Both the position numbers and the translations under genes were made by a program. Positions 54,187 to 63,908 of a DNA stretch of 64,000 nucleotides are shown in pieces (positions within the stretch are counted from its first letter, which is position 1; the number at the start of each line of letters is the position of its first letter). The notes below the pieces were generated by a model. It was not told where the DNA came from. It did no database searches and worked only from the letters and a program-made list of their open reading frames with translations. Origin of the DNA: Thermomicrobiales bacterium (GTDB taxonomy: Bacteria > Chloroflexota > Chloroflexia > Thermomicrobiales > UBA6265); contig JAUJOZ010000001.1 of NCBI GenBank assembly GCA_030447415.1, positions 186,001 through 250,000 on the forward strand, given 5' to 3'.

Positions 54187-55875
54187 ATGACGAGATGCCG
54201 CGTCGCTCGCTGGGCATCGATCGTCGTGCTGCTCATGGCGGGTGTCGCCGTCGTGAGCGTTTCCCCGGGTCTGACCCGCCGCTCGGCGGCGCAGGCGGTT
54301 CCGGCGTCCGCGCCGCTGCCGCCTCCTCCCTTCGCCTCGTCCACCGGGGAGTGGTGGGAGGACGCGGTCTGCTACGAGGTCTTCGTCCGCTCCTTCTTCG
54401 ACAGCGACGGCGACGGGATCGGCGACCTGAACGGCCTCACACAAAAGCTTGACTACATCAACGACGGCGACGTCACCGGCGGCACCGACCTCGGTGCTAC
54501 GTGCGTCTGGCTGATGCCGGTCATGGAGGCCACCAGCTACCATGGCTACGACGTCGTTGACTACTACAACGTTGAGCGCGACTACGGCACGAACGCCGAC
54601 TTCGAGCGGTTGGTGGCCGAGGTACACCGTCGCGGCATCAAGGTCGTCCTCGATCTCGTCCTGAACCACACCTCGCGCGAGCACCGTTGGTTCCAGGAAG
54701 CTCTCCGCGACCCCGCGTCCCCCTACCGCGACTGGTACATCTTCGAACCAGAGGACCCCGGCTATGCCGGTCCGTGGGGTGACGTTGCCTGGCACCGATC
54801 GCCCGTCACCGACGAGTTCTACTACGGCGTCTTCTGGGAAGGGATGCCGGACCTCAACTACCGCCACCCCGTGGTAACCGAGGAGGCGCGGAAAGTCACG
54901 AGCTTCTGGCTTGGCCTCGGCGCCGACGGCTTCCGCCTCGACGCGATCAAGCACCTGATCGAGGAAGGCCGGGTTCAGGAGAACACGCCCTCCACCCACG
55001 AGTGGCTGTGCAACCACCGCGCCTTCCTCGACGAGGTCGCCCCCGACGCCTTCACCGTCGGCGAGATCTTCGGCGGCAACGACGCCACCCTCGCCCCCTA
55101 CTACCCCGACCAGCTCCACGCGTACTTCCACTTCGACCTCGCCTGCCGGCTCCTTGCCGCGGCGTACGGCGGAGCCCCTCTCATGGAGGTCATCACCCGC
55201 GCCGACGCCACCATCCCGGACCAGCGCTGGGCCGCCTTCCTCACCAACCACGACCAGGCCCGTGCCATGGTCGCGCTGAACGGTGACGTCGCCATGGCTA
55301 AGGTGGTCGCGACCGCGCTCCTCACCCTCCCCGGTCTCCCGTTCGTCTACTACGGCGAGGAGATCGGTATGACCGGCAACAAGCCCGACGAGCGGATCCG
55401 CACCCCCATGCAGTGGAGCGCGGACCCCAGTGGCTTCACGACCGGTCGGCCCTGGGAGCCGGTCCAGGACGACATCGGGCAGGTCAACGTCGCCGCTCAG
55501 GACACCGACCCCGCCTCGCTCCTCAATCACTACCGACGCCTGATCCACCTTCACGTCGCCCATCCGGCCCTCGCCCACGGCGCCTTCCTCCCCCTGGACG
55601 CCAGTGAGCGCCCCGTGGCCGCCTTTATCCGCCGCGCCGAGGCCGAAACGCTCCTGGTCGTGCTCAACTTCGGCCGGGAACCGATCACGAGTGCGGCCCT
55701 CTCGGCCGATGCGACCACCCTCCCCGCCGGTACCTACGACCTCGCCCCGCTCCTCGGTGACGAGGCCGCGCCTCCCCTTACCGTCGGTACCGACGGCGCC
55801 ATCACCGCCTACGTTCCGCTCCAGACGCTAGAGCCTCGCACCGGCTACGTCTTCGCAATCGTCGGGACCGAGTAG
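54187..55875 (+). CDS. Secreted GH13 alpha-amylase/alpha-glucosidase
   Basis: The 562-residue enzyme starts with a signal peptide (IVVLLMAGVAVVSVSPG, about 12-28) and a Pro-rich linker. The GH13 barrel follows: WWEDAVCYEVFVRSFFDSDG with a calcium-like DSDGDGIGDLNGL loop, DLVLNHTS, GFRLDAIKH with Asp252, VGEIFGG with Glu293 and LTNHDQARA with Asp356. The C-terminal beta domain ends TGYVFAIVGTE. RDW...PWGDVAWH is typical of oligo-1,6-glucosidase/alpha-amylase-type members. Outside the cell it would release oligosaccharides for the ABC importer. RBS AGGAGGGG precedes the ATG at 54187. It is the last gene of the operon. Confidence 0.92.
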   Translation: MTRCRVARWASIVVLLMAGVAVVSVSPGLTRRSAAQAVPASAPLPPPPFASSTGEWWEDAVCYEVFVRSFFDSDGDGIGDLNGLTQKLDYINDGDVTGGTDLGATCVWLMPVMEATSYHGYDVVDYYNVERDYGTNADFERLVAEVHRRGIKVVLDLVLNHTSREHRWFQEALRDPASPYRDWYIFEPEDPGYAGPWGDVAWHRSPVTDEFYYGVFWEGMPDLNYRHPVVTEEARKVTSFWLGLGADGFRLDAIKHLIEEGRVQENTPSTHEWLCNHRAFLDEVAPDAFTVGEIFGGNDATLAPYYPDQLHAYFHFDLACRLLAAAYGGAPLMEVITRADATIPDQRWAAFLTNHDQARAMVALNGDVAMAKVVATALLTLPGLPFVYYGEEIGMTGNKPDERIRTPMQWSADPSGFTTGRPWEPVQDDIGQVNVAAQDTDPASLLNHYRRLIHLHVAHPALAHGAFLPLDASERPVAAFIRRAEAETLLVVLNFGREPITSAALSADATTLPAGTYDLAPLLGDEAAPPLTVGTDGAITAYVPLQTLEPRTGYVFAIVGTE

Positions 55876-55964
55876 ATACTCGTCCGCCGAGCGGGCCCGC
55901 TGCGTATGGGACATGGGGCAGCCCAACGTGTCTGCCCCCGGCGGAAACCGCGTGCAGCGGGCTC

Positions 55965-56104
55965 ATACGGTCCCCGGGTGATCGCTTAGCGTTTGCCGTC
56001 CCGTACGCGGAAGAGTTCCCCTCTACCCGCGCACCGGGAGACGGGTCGGGGGCGAGGGCCGACGTCCGTAACGGGAACGCACCGTGGTCACCCGGACGCC
56101 GTAT
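55965..56104. mobile_element. MITE-like element, copy 2 (140 bp)
   Basis: It begins ATACGGTCCCCGGGTGATCG and ends GGTCACCCGGACGCCGTAT, imperfect terminal inverted repeats matching copy 1 (41714-41854). The interior shares GCGCACCGGGAG, then GGGCGAGGGCCGACGTCCGT. The central hairpin is less perfect than in copy 1. It sits 90 bp past the amylase operon, between it and the convergent helicase cassette. Confidence 0.65.
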
Positions 56105-56314
56105 CAACCGTCCGGTGGCCAGCCGCATCCGCACCCGTGCCGCCATGGGACCAGGTCGCCGGGGCAGGCCGGTGGCCCTTCGCTTCTTGCCGGCGGGCGT
56201 CTTCTCCCGTCGCTGCCAGGTCATCCCGGTGCTCGCCCCACCGGCGCAGACGACCTCGACAGCGCGGGCCAACTGCTGCAGGTCAGCGCGGTACGACTCA
56301 GTCCCGCCCCGCCG

Positions 56315-56902
56315 TTAGGAGGCGGTGACTTCCGCCCCGGCGAGGGCGTACGTCACGCCGTCCTCCCCCCGCGCGATTCGCCCCAACTCCGCCAGGAGGT
56401 CGAGCACACCGCCGAGCGCTACCCGGTCCAACCCGCCTCGGTCCGCTCCGTCTCCCTCTCCCGTCCGCGCCGTCCGTCGAGCCTGGCCCAGGAAGTGGCT
56501 GTGGAGCGCGTACACCGTCGCCGGGCCGCCCGCCAGCAGCGCCAAGATCTCGCCCGCGACTGGCAGATTATCCAGCGCATCAATGACTCGGGAAGAATCG
56601 GCGACCGCTGCCAACCCCGCCGGCGTCGGCTTGTACTTGACGCCGGCGACGGGGCCCGCGCTCGCCGCGTCCGGCTCGAACGCCGGCCAATGGACGCAGC
56701 GCGGCTGCCACGGGCAGCCGTGATCGGCGCAACGCGGCGCGCCTCGCACGATCGGCCGTGCCAGCCCCAGCCGGACCAGGAGCTCGGCGTTCAATCCGTC
56801 TCGCTCGCGCGCCAGATGGCGGCAGCCAATCCCACCCGGCAGCGCCCCGAGGTGCGCCTGCAGCCGCGCGCTGACCCCTGTCGCCGCGGACACCTCCGTC
56901 AC
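56315..56902 (-). CDS. Cys-cluster helical protein, third gene of helicase cassette
   Basis: The 195-residue protein contains four cysteines in a pattern suggesting zinc or Fe-S binding (Cys27, then Cys58, Cys63 and Cys69 in CADHGCPWQPRC). A C-terminal winged-helix-like region follows (GGVLDLLAELGRIARGEDGV, then TYALAGAEV). A middle segment (VIDALDNLPVAGEILALLAG) is helical. No family is recognised. The GTG at 56902 overlaps the helicase stop by four bases (GTGA), so it is translationally coupled and probably acts with that enzyme. A DNA-binding or specificity subunit is one possibility, offered as inference. Confidence 0.7.
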   Translation of the reverse strand: MTEVSAATGVSARLQAHLGALPGGIGCRHLARERDGLNAELLVRLGLARPIVRGAPRCADHGCPWQPRCVHWPAFEPDAASAGPVAGVKYKPTPAGLAAVADSSRVIDALDNLPVAGEILALLAGGPATVYALHSHFLGQARRTARTGEGDGADRGGLDRVALGGVLDLLAELGRIARGEDGVTYALAGAEVTAS

Positions 56903-59900
56903 GGTCGGAGCGTTTCCGACGCGACGATGGCCGCGGCTCCCCGCTCGGCCAGCCGGTCAACCCCGGCGAATAGTCGCCGGTAGACCTCCTTCGCCGGTTC
57001 CTCCTCCGGTCGCCCTCGTCGCGTAAACGTTCCCCGGTCGCCGATGATGACCAGTGCCCGCCGCGCTCGTGACAGCGCCACGTTCATCCGTCGCCAGTCC
57101 GCGTGCAGCGAACCGATCGTCCCCGCGGGGTTGGAGTTGGTCAGGCTGACGACGATCACGTCCCGTTCCCCGCCCTGGAAGCGGTCGACCGTGTCAACCC
57201 GAACCTCTTGGCCCACCAACGGGTCAAGCGTCCCCAACGCCTGCCGGATCCGATTGTTCTGCCGTCGGTACGGCGAGATGACGCCGACCTCGGTCGCCAG
57301 CGCCCGCCGCGCCGACGGCGGCACCCCGGCGAAGAGATCCGCCACCAGGCGCGCGACCAGCTTCGCTTCGCGGTCGTTGTCGCGCGCCTCATCTCCTTCC
57401 CCCGCGAACCCGGCGACGGTGTCGCGGGCCGTGGGGTCCCCGCTCGTGTCCACCAGGAGCACCGGCGGCGCGCCCGCCACCAGGCTCGTCGGCGGCAGCG
57501 AGAGCGCGAGCGCGGCGTACGTTTCCGCGATCCGCCGCGCCGCCACCTCCGGCGTCCCCGGTCGCAGCGCCCCGCCGTAGAACGTCTCGCTAACCAGCTT
57601 GGAGATTGGAGCGGCCATCCGGTACTGGTCGGTGAGGGTGATGAGACGGCTCGAGTAGCGCCCGACCAGCCGCTCGAACATCGACGTCCGCAGCGTGCCG
57701 CCGGCACGCAGCCCGGAGGCCGCCAGTTCGGGCGGCAGTTCGGAGCTTTCGGCGCCACCGTCTGCCCCGTGGACGTCGGCCGCTTGGGTGACGACGGGCG
57801 GCAGCTGTTGGTGGTCGCCGACGAGCACGAGTCGGCCGCGGTAGCCCGCCGGCAGATGGCGCAGTGCCTGGAGGGCCGCCGGCTCCGTCGCCTGGCCCGT
57901 CTCGTCGACGATTACCGTGCGGAAGGCGAGCCCGCGCAATTCCGGACGCGTCGCGGCTGCCAGCGTCCCAGCGAAGACCGCCGCCTGATCGTGCAGGACG
58001 TTCCCCTCCCGAATCAGTGCCACCAGCCGGACCGCACCGTCCTCCTCGAGGTCGCCCCCGGTCAGCGCCTCCTCCACCCCCAACCGCTCGCTCATCACGC
58101 AAGCCCGCACCGTCGGCTCCATCCCGGCTCGGGGCGACCCCACCCGCACCAGGTAGGGCCGCAGTTCCGGAAACCGGGTGGCGAGCCGGCCGATCACCTC
58201 GTCAACCGCGCGGTGGGAGTTGGCCAGCAGCAGCAACGGTCGCTCGCCCGACCCCGGCTCGTCCCAGGTGAACTCCTGCGCCAGGATCGCCCGCGCCAGC
58301 TCGGCGATCATCGCCGTCTTGCCGGTTCCCGGCGGACCCTGCACCAGCAGCGGCTCGCCCCGCGCCGGATCGAGCGCCAACACCGCCCCCACCGCCCGCC
58401 GCTGGGCGTCGTTCAAACCCTTCACGCCCGCGGGTACCGGCGGGTCCGCCGGCAGCGGGGGAAGGTCTGCGGCGCCGAGCAGGGTACGCGCCAAGGGTGG
58501 CAACTCCTCGACGGCGATCGCGCGGCCCCGCGCCGGCGTCGCGTCCATCGCGGACACGAGAAAATCGGTCAGTCCCTGGGTCTGCCAATCGGACATGTCG
58601 TGCCGGCCGACGTCGTCCAGCCGGTAGCGGAGGTCGAGGCCGTCGAGGCGGTCGCGGAGGCGGACCACGACCTCGTGCCGGTCCAGTCGCTCGACCGTCC
58701 CCTCGACCGAGCGCGCGTCCCCGGGGGGCAGGCCCGCCGGCGTCAGCAGCACGCGGTCGTCCTCGCGGACGCGGGTCTCCAGCGGCGCCTCGCGACCGAA
58801 GCGAAACACCGGCCCGTCGTGGTCCCGCACCCGCAGGCCGGACAGCGTCACCCCTTCTTGCCGCTCCAGCGTCTCGGGCGGCGTCGTCGCCAGATGGTAG
58901 AGCCACTCGCGGCCGGCCCGGTCCTCCGCCCGCAGCTGCCGGTGAAACCATGCCCAGTAGGCGAACAACTCGGGCGGGGCATAACGGAACAGGTTATGGA
59001 GCGGCGCGGGGACCGGACGGCGCGACTGTTCGCAGACGCCCCGCGCGGCGACGGCGCAGATCTGGCAGGGCGCCGACGAGGCATACAAGCTCCAGTCGCC
59101 CCCTGTCGCCTGCAGGAACCGGTTCGCCCGTCCAACCCCGTCGAGCCGGTGCCGGTCATACCCCGTCAGCAGGCCCGTCGCCGCCGCGTACGCGACGTTC
59201 CGTCCCTGGGCCAAGAGATCAAGCGCCCGCTCGTCGTGCGGCGCGAGGGTCGCCCCCGCGCGTAACAGCACCGGGTGATCCCCCAGCGCCACCCGGGTGG
59301 ACTTCCCATCCTCCAGCTCCTCAACCTCGACCTCGACCTCCATCTCGAGCGCGGTCTCGTCGATCTCCCCACCCTCCATTGGGGCGCCCCGTTCTGTCGC
59401 AACGTTGAGAGAGCCGAGGGAAGCAGTCCTTGCGCGCGTCCCCGCCCCCCGCGCGTCCAGCACCGCCCGATACGCCAGCGCCTGCACGCCCCCGGCGCGC
59501 CGCTTGCCGCTCGCCGGGTCCTTTTCCGCCCCAAAGCCGCCGCCCGTCTTCACCTCGCTCAAGCGGATCAGTCCCCGCCGCTCCTCGATCCGATCCGCGC
59601 GACCCGATACCCCCCGCGACGGGGCAAAGAGGAGGCGTTCCTGGAGGAGCGCCAGCGTGCGCCGCGTGCCCTCGTCCTCCCACCGCTCCGTGCAGAGGGC
59701 GACGATAGCGTCGGCGGCGGCCAGCGGTGCGGTGTGCAGCTTGGTCGGCTTCCCCTTCGGTCGGTCGAGCAGGAGGTAGGCGAAGTCGGCGATCCACGAG
59801 CGGCGCACGCCGTCGAGATAGGCGGCGCGGGCCGCGGCTCGATCGCCCGAGCGGACGAAGGCGTCCGCCGCCGCCCGGTAGCCCGCGTGGATCGCGTTGC

Positions 59901-60408
59901 CACGGGTAAAGCTGGGGGTCGTCCGGTCGCGCAGCACTTCCCGGCTCACCCCGACAAACCCCTCGTAGAAATTGGCGAGCGGGCAGCCGTACATTGCTTC
60001 CAGGGCGCGGCCGGTCAGGGCGTACTCGGGCGCGATGATGAACTTCAAGAGCACGGTCAGGGGTTGACCGCTCGGAGTCACGGCCCGCACCGCCCGCAAC
60101 AGTTGGAGGCGCAGCGTCGGCTCATGCCCAGCCCGCTCCAACCCCTCAAAGCACCGCGCGAGCGCCAGGAAGTAGTGGGAAAAGCGTTGGTCCCGGCTGG
60201 CGACCCCGGGGTACCACTCCCGGTTGTAGACGTCGGCCCGCCCCAGCTCCGTCCCGTCCTCCGCCCCCAGGCGCAGGACCAGCTTCGACGGACCCGACCG
60301 CGACACCTGCTTCGTGGCGATCACCGGCACGTCGAGCCAGACCGGAACGCCCGGCGCGGCGGCGAGCGCCGCCCGCGCGGCCTCGATATCGGTCGGAACG
60401 CTCGTCAC
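56899..60408 (-). CDS. Dna2-like fusion: Cas4-type nuclease and SF1 helicase
   Basis: The 1169-residue protein has an N-terminal PD-(D/E)XK nuclease of Cas4/Dna2 type. It carries Cys142 (YGCPLANFYEGF), His174 (RGNAIHAGYRAA), Asp272 (GRADRIEE), Glu285-Val-Lys287 (LSEVKTGGG) and Cys448/Cys451/Cys459 (CQIC...C), the one-plus-three cysteine layout of an Fe-S cluster. The C-terminal half is an Upf1/Dna2-like SF1 helicase: Walker A GPPGTGKT at 691-697, DETG at 835-838, LVGDHQQLPP at 862-871, ISPYRRQNNRIR, VDTVDRFQGGERDVIVVSLT and NVALSRARRALVII. It should unwind and cut DNA, as in end resection or defence. The GTG at 60408 overlaps the upstream stop (GTGA); the longer upstream frame is Arg-rich and rejected. 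All motifs are intact. Confidence 0.9.
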   Translation of the reverse strand: MTSVPTDIEAARAALAAAPGVPVWLDVPVIATKQVSRSGPSKLVLRLGAEDGTELGRADVYNREWYPGVASRDQRFSHYFLALARCFEGLERAGHEPTLRLQLLRAVRAVTPSGQPLTVLLKFIIAPEYALTGRALEAMYGCPLANFYEGFVGVSREVLRDRTTPSFTRGNAIHAGYRAAADAFVRSGDRAAARAAYLDGVRRSWIADFAYLLLDRPKGKPTKLHTAPLAAADAIVALCTERWEDEGTRRTLALLQERLLFAPSRGVSGRADRIEERRGLIRLSEVKTGGGFGAEKDPASGKRRAGGVQALAYRAVLDARGAGTRARTASLGSLNVATERGAPMEGGEIDETALEMEVEVEVEELEDGKSTRVALGDHPVLLRAGATLAPHDERALDLLAQGRNVAYAAATGLLTGYDRHRLDGVGRANRFLQATGGDWSLYASSAPCQICAVAARGVCEQSRRPVPAPLHNLFRYAPPELFAYWAWFHRQLRAEDRAGREWLYHLATTPPETLERQEGVTLSGLRVRDHDGPVFRFGREAPLETRVREDDRVLLTPAGLPPGDARSVEGTVERLDRHEVVVRLRDRLDGLDLRYRLDDVGRHDMSDWQTQGLTDFLVSAMDATPARGRAIAVEELPPLARTLLGAADLPPLPADPPVPAGVKGLNDAQRRAVGAVLALDPARGEPLLVQGPPGTGKTAMIAELARAILAQEFTWDEPGSGERPLLLLANSHRAVDEVIGRLATRFPELRPYLVRVGSPRAGMEPTVRACVMSERLGVEEALTGGDLEEDGAVRLVALIREGNVLHDQAAVFAGTLAAATRPELRGLAFRTVIVDETGQATEPAALQALRHLPAGYRGRLVLVGDHQQLPPVVTQAADVHGADGGAESSELPPELAASGLRAGGTLRTSMFERLVGRYSSRLITLTDQYRMAAPISKLVSETFYGGALRPGTPEVAARRIAETYAALALSLPPTSLVAGAPPVLLVDTSGDPTARDTVAGFAGEGDEARDNDREAKLVARLVADLFAGVPPSARRALATEVGVISPYRRQNNRIRQALGTLDPLVGQEVRVDTVDRFQGGERDVIVVSLTNSNPAGTIGSLHADWRRMNVALSRARRALVIIGDRGTFTRRGRPEEEPAKEVYRRLFAGVDRLAERGAAAIVASETLRP

Positions 60409-61370
60409 GCCACCCCCTCGCCCACTGCGGCGTCCGCCGTCGCGTGGTACGGCACGAGGGCGAAACGCCGCGTCCCCGCGAAGGGCTCGCCCGCGCCGTC
60501 CCGGTCCGGCCTTGCCAGCGCGGCCGCCACCGCGGCCAGCACGTCGAGCGCCCGGGGCGGTTCGACCGCCCGCTCCCGCGCGGCGACCGCCTCCGGTGCC
60601 TCGACCCCCGCCGCGAGAGGGAGAAACGTCGCGCGAGCGGCGGCAAGGAGCGCGATCAGGTCGGCGTCCGGCTCCGGCTGGTCGGGATCGCGCCGGTCCC
60701 ACGCGCGCAACGCCCAGGCGAGCGCCGCTTCGTCCGCGATTCCCCCCTGGCGCTGCGCCAGGCGCCCCCGCAGCAGAGCCCAGGCGCGCCAGTCCTCGCC
60801 GCCGTCCGCGGCCGCCCGCCAGTGTCCGAGGAGGCGGGCGACCTCTGCCGCGTAGTGGTCGCGCTCGGCCAGGGGCAAGGCGTCAAGCCGCGCGAGCACG
60901 CCCCGCGCCGTGATCTCCTCGCCCCGCAGCCGCTCCCCCGGCTCCGTCAGCACCAGCGCCCGCAGCAGCCCGGCCAGTGCCCGCACCAACTCGATCCGTT
61001 GCTGCCGCTCCGGCGCGCGGGCCAGCACCGCGGCGACTGCCAGCTCCCGTCGCACCACGTCGAAACCCCACTGCCCGAGCGCCCCGAGGGCGCGCTGCAG
61101 CGCCTCCTCCGCCCGGTCCTCTCCGGGGTTGACCCGCTCACCGCCGAGGTCGACCGTCGCCCCTTCGCGGTCGGCCGCAAGCACGCGCGCCAGGGTGGCC
61201 GCCGCCCGCGTTCCCGACGGCCCTCGCACCGCCGGGTCGCGCCCGGCGAACCGTTCCCGCCCGATGGCCTGCCGCTCCCGCGCCACCAGCGCCAGGAACG
61301 CCTCCGCCTCCGCGCCATCCCACGCCGTCGGCGGCCGCGGCGCGCCCGCGTCCGCGTTCGTCGCTGTCAC
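60405..61370 (-). CDS. Unknown helical protein, first gene of helicase cassette
   Basis: The 321-residue protein is Ala/Leu/Arg-rich and predicted almost entirely helical (FLALVARERQAIGRERFAGR, ELVRALAGLLRALVLTEPGE, LDALPLAERDHYAAEVARLL, LDVLAAVAAALARP). There is no transmembrane segment, cysteine cluster or catalytic motif. The GTG at 61370 has a weak ribosome site. Its stop overlaps the nuclease-helicase start by GTGA, so the two are made together. It may be a scaffold or regulator of the helicase, but that is inference from position. No family is recognised. Confidence 0.7.
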   Translation of the reverse strand: MTATNADAGAPRPPTAWDGAEAEAFLALVARERQAIGRERFAGRDPAVRGPSGTRAAATLARVLAADREGATVDLGGERVNPGEDRAEEALQRALGALGQWGFDVVRRELAVAAVLARAPERQQRIELVRALAGLLRALVLTEPGERLRGEEITARGVLARLDALPLAERDHYAAEVARLLGHWRAAADGGEDWRAWALLRGRLAQRQGGIADEAALAWALRAWDRRDPDQPEPDADLIALLAAARATFLPLAAGVEAPEAVAARERAVEPPRALDVLAAVAAALARPDRDGAGEPFAGTRRFALVPYHATADAAVGEGVA

Positions 61371-61874
61371 GGCTTGCGTCCGACGGACACGGCCGGTAGA
61401 AGGGGAATGGGGATGACGGGCATGCGCCCTCCCTTGGGATCCTTTGCGCTGAGTCGGGTGTACGTGCAGTATCCGCCACCTGCCACGCTGCTGCAAGAGA
61501 GCGGCCGTCATGAGCGGAGGCGCCATCATGTCCCGCCAGTCGTCCTCACCCGTGGCCCCCTCCCGAGAATGCGCCCGTGCACCCTATCTCACCGTGGGAG
61601 CGGGTTGCGCGCCGGCTCGATAGGCCGAGCGGCTGGCCGGGCTCGCTCTGGAGGAGCTCCGGTTGCGTCAATGACAATGCGCAGGCGCACCCACCGCGTG
61701 CCGCGAGCGCCGCGGTCGCATCGCCGATGGTGGCCAGACCACCCCGGAGAACGTGATGAGGCCCGATCCTCGTATTGCCGCTCACGCTTCCCTCTGCCGC
61801 GGCGGGGCCGAAGGCCGTGAGCGGCGTCCAGGGCCGAGGGCCATCGCGCCCGGACAGAACCCCGCACCCCGGCA
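61371..61874. other. Divergent intergenic region
   Basis: This 504-bp stretch separates the minus-strand helicase cassette from the plus-strand gene at 61875, so promoters for both should lie here. I cannot assign elements. Open frames have chance composition. Confidence 0.3.
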
Positions 61875-62705
61875 ATGAGAGCTCTTCCGCCCGCGCCTGT
61901 TTTCCTCGCCTCCGGACTCGACCCCGCCGCCGTTGTGGCCGCGGCCGTCGTAGGCAACGGCATCGAACGGATACCCTCTGCACGAGGGCCGATCCTCATC
62001 CTCCCCTCGGCGCCTGGGGCCCTGGACGCGGCGCTGACCCTCGCCCGTCTCATCCGTGAGAAGCACCCGGCGGCCGGCGTGCACGTTCTGCCCGCGCCCA
62101 CCGGCATCGCGGCCGCCCGGCCCTTTCGACGCGGTGACTGGGTCGCCGTCGACGTTTCGGCTCGCGGCGGTCGGTACGACCGCGTCGTCATCCCTCGCGA
62201 CCTAGCGGAGGCCGGCTCCCTCTGCGTGGTATCGCCGGTCCCGGTGCCCCGCGACCGCTCTCTCCTCGCGATCGGTGCTTTGGCGCAGCGGGCCCACCCG
62301 CGCCACGCCGTGCCTGCCCGGCTCGACCGCGGCCGGCTCGGCGTCGCCGCCGACATCGCCCTCGTCTTCGCCCCGAAGCTCGTCCTCGTTGCCGGCGAGG
62401 TCGCCGGGCGCCCCGTCGCCGTTGCGACGAGCGACCTCATTGCCGCCGAGCTTGTCGGGCTTGCGCTCGGTCGCGAGGGCGACGACGGCGACGAAGCCGG
62501 ACCGTGGGAAGACCCGCTCGTGCAGCGGGCGACGGAGTTGAACCTCGGCGTCCGTCTGCCCGCGCAGATCGACCTGCGCCCGGTGTGGGTCGGACCCGGC
62601 TGGGGCCTCGGCGAGGCGGCGCTGCGTGCTCTGGTCGACCGGATCCGCCTTCGCCTCGGCATTCCGTCTGGCGAAGACCATCCAGTGGCCCCTTCCCTGC
62701 CTTGA
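61875..62705 (+). CDS. Hypothetical protein, DUF362-like tail
   Basis: The 276-residue protein alternates strands and helices (ALTLARLIREKHPAAGVHVL, VAVDVSARGGRYDRVVIPRD, GSLCVVSPVPVPRDRSLLAI, LVFAPKLVLVAGEVAGRPVA, LIAAELVGLALGREG), suggesting an alpha/beta fold. The ending VWVGPGWGLGEAALRALVDR is reminiscent of DUF362-type proteins, but the characteristic Fe-S cysteines are absent. There is no signal peptide. Coding bias is strong. It lies 129 bp ahead of the cysteine synthase gene on the same strand. Function is not assigned. Confidence 0.65.
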   Translation: MRALPPAPVFLASGLDPAAVVAAAVVGNGIERIPSARGPILILPSAPGALDAALTLARLIREKHPAAGVHVLPAPTGIAAARPFRRGDWVAVDVSARGGRYDRVVIPRDLAEAGSLCVVSPVPVPRDRSLLAIGALAQRAHPRHAVPARLDRGRLGVAADIALVFAPKLVLVAGEVAGRPVAVATSDLIAAELVGLALGREGDDGDEAGPWEDPLVQRATELNLGVRLPAQIDLRPVWVGPGWGLGEAALRALVDRIRLRLGIPSGEDHPVAPSLP

Positions 62706-62834
62706 CAACCCGGCTCCGCCCGATCATAGTCTGGTTGTTGATGCAGAACTCAGGTATATGGGTCCTGCACGACGCCGCCACCCGAGAGACCCCGGCCGCG
62801 ACAGTCGTCCGGCTTACCTGGCCCCGGTGACTCT

Positions 62835-63833
<999 letters not shown>

Positions 63834-63908
63834 GGAGTCGTCAGCCGTTCACGCTCGACTGTCAGTCACGCTTCCCGATGGACGACCGCCCGCCGTTTGG
63901 AGACATTG

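Noticed and set aside
55895..55962. Terminator for the sugar operon (GCCCGCTGC / GCAGCGGGC)
   Set aside because: The arms are only 9 bp with a loop of about 50 bases and no T-run, which is too weak to call.
57103..59265. A 720-codon open frame on the plus strand
   Set aside because: It is antisense to the nuclease-helicase, Arg/Gln/His-rich with no motif; it is a GC-rich frame shadow.
60409..60702. N-terminal extension of the nuclease-helicase
   Set aside because: The stretch is Arg/Gly-rich, antisense-like and overlaps the intact upstream gene. The GTG at 60408 gives a clean GTGA coupling.
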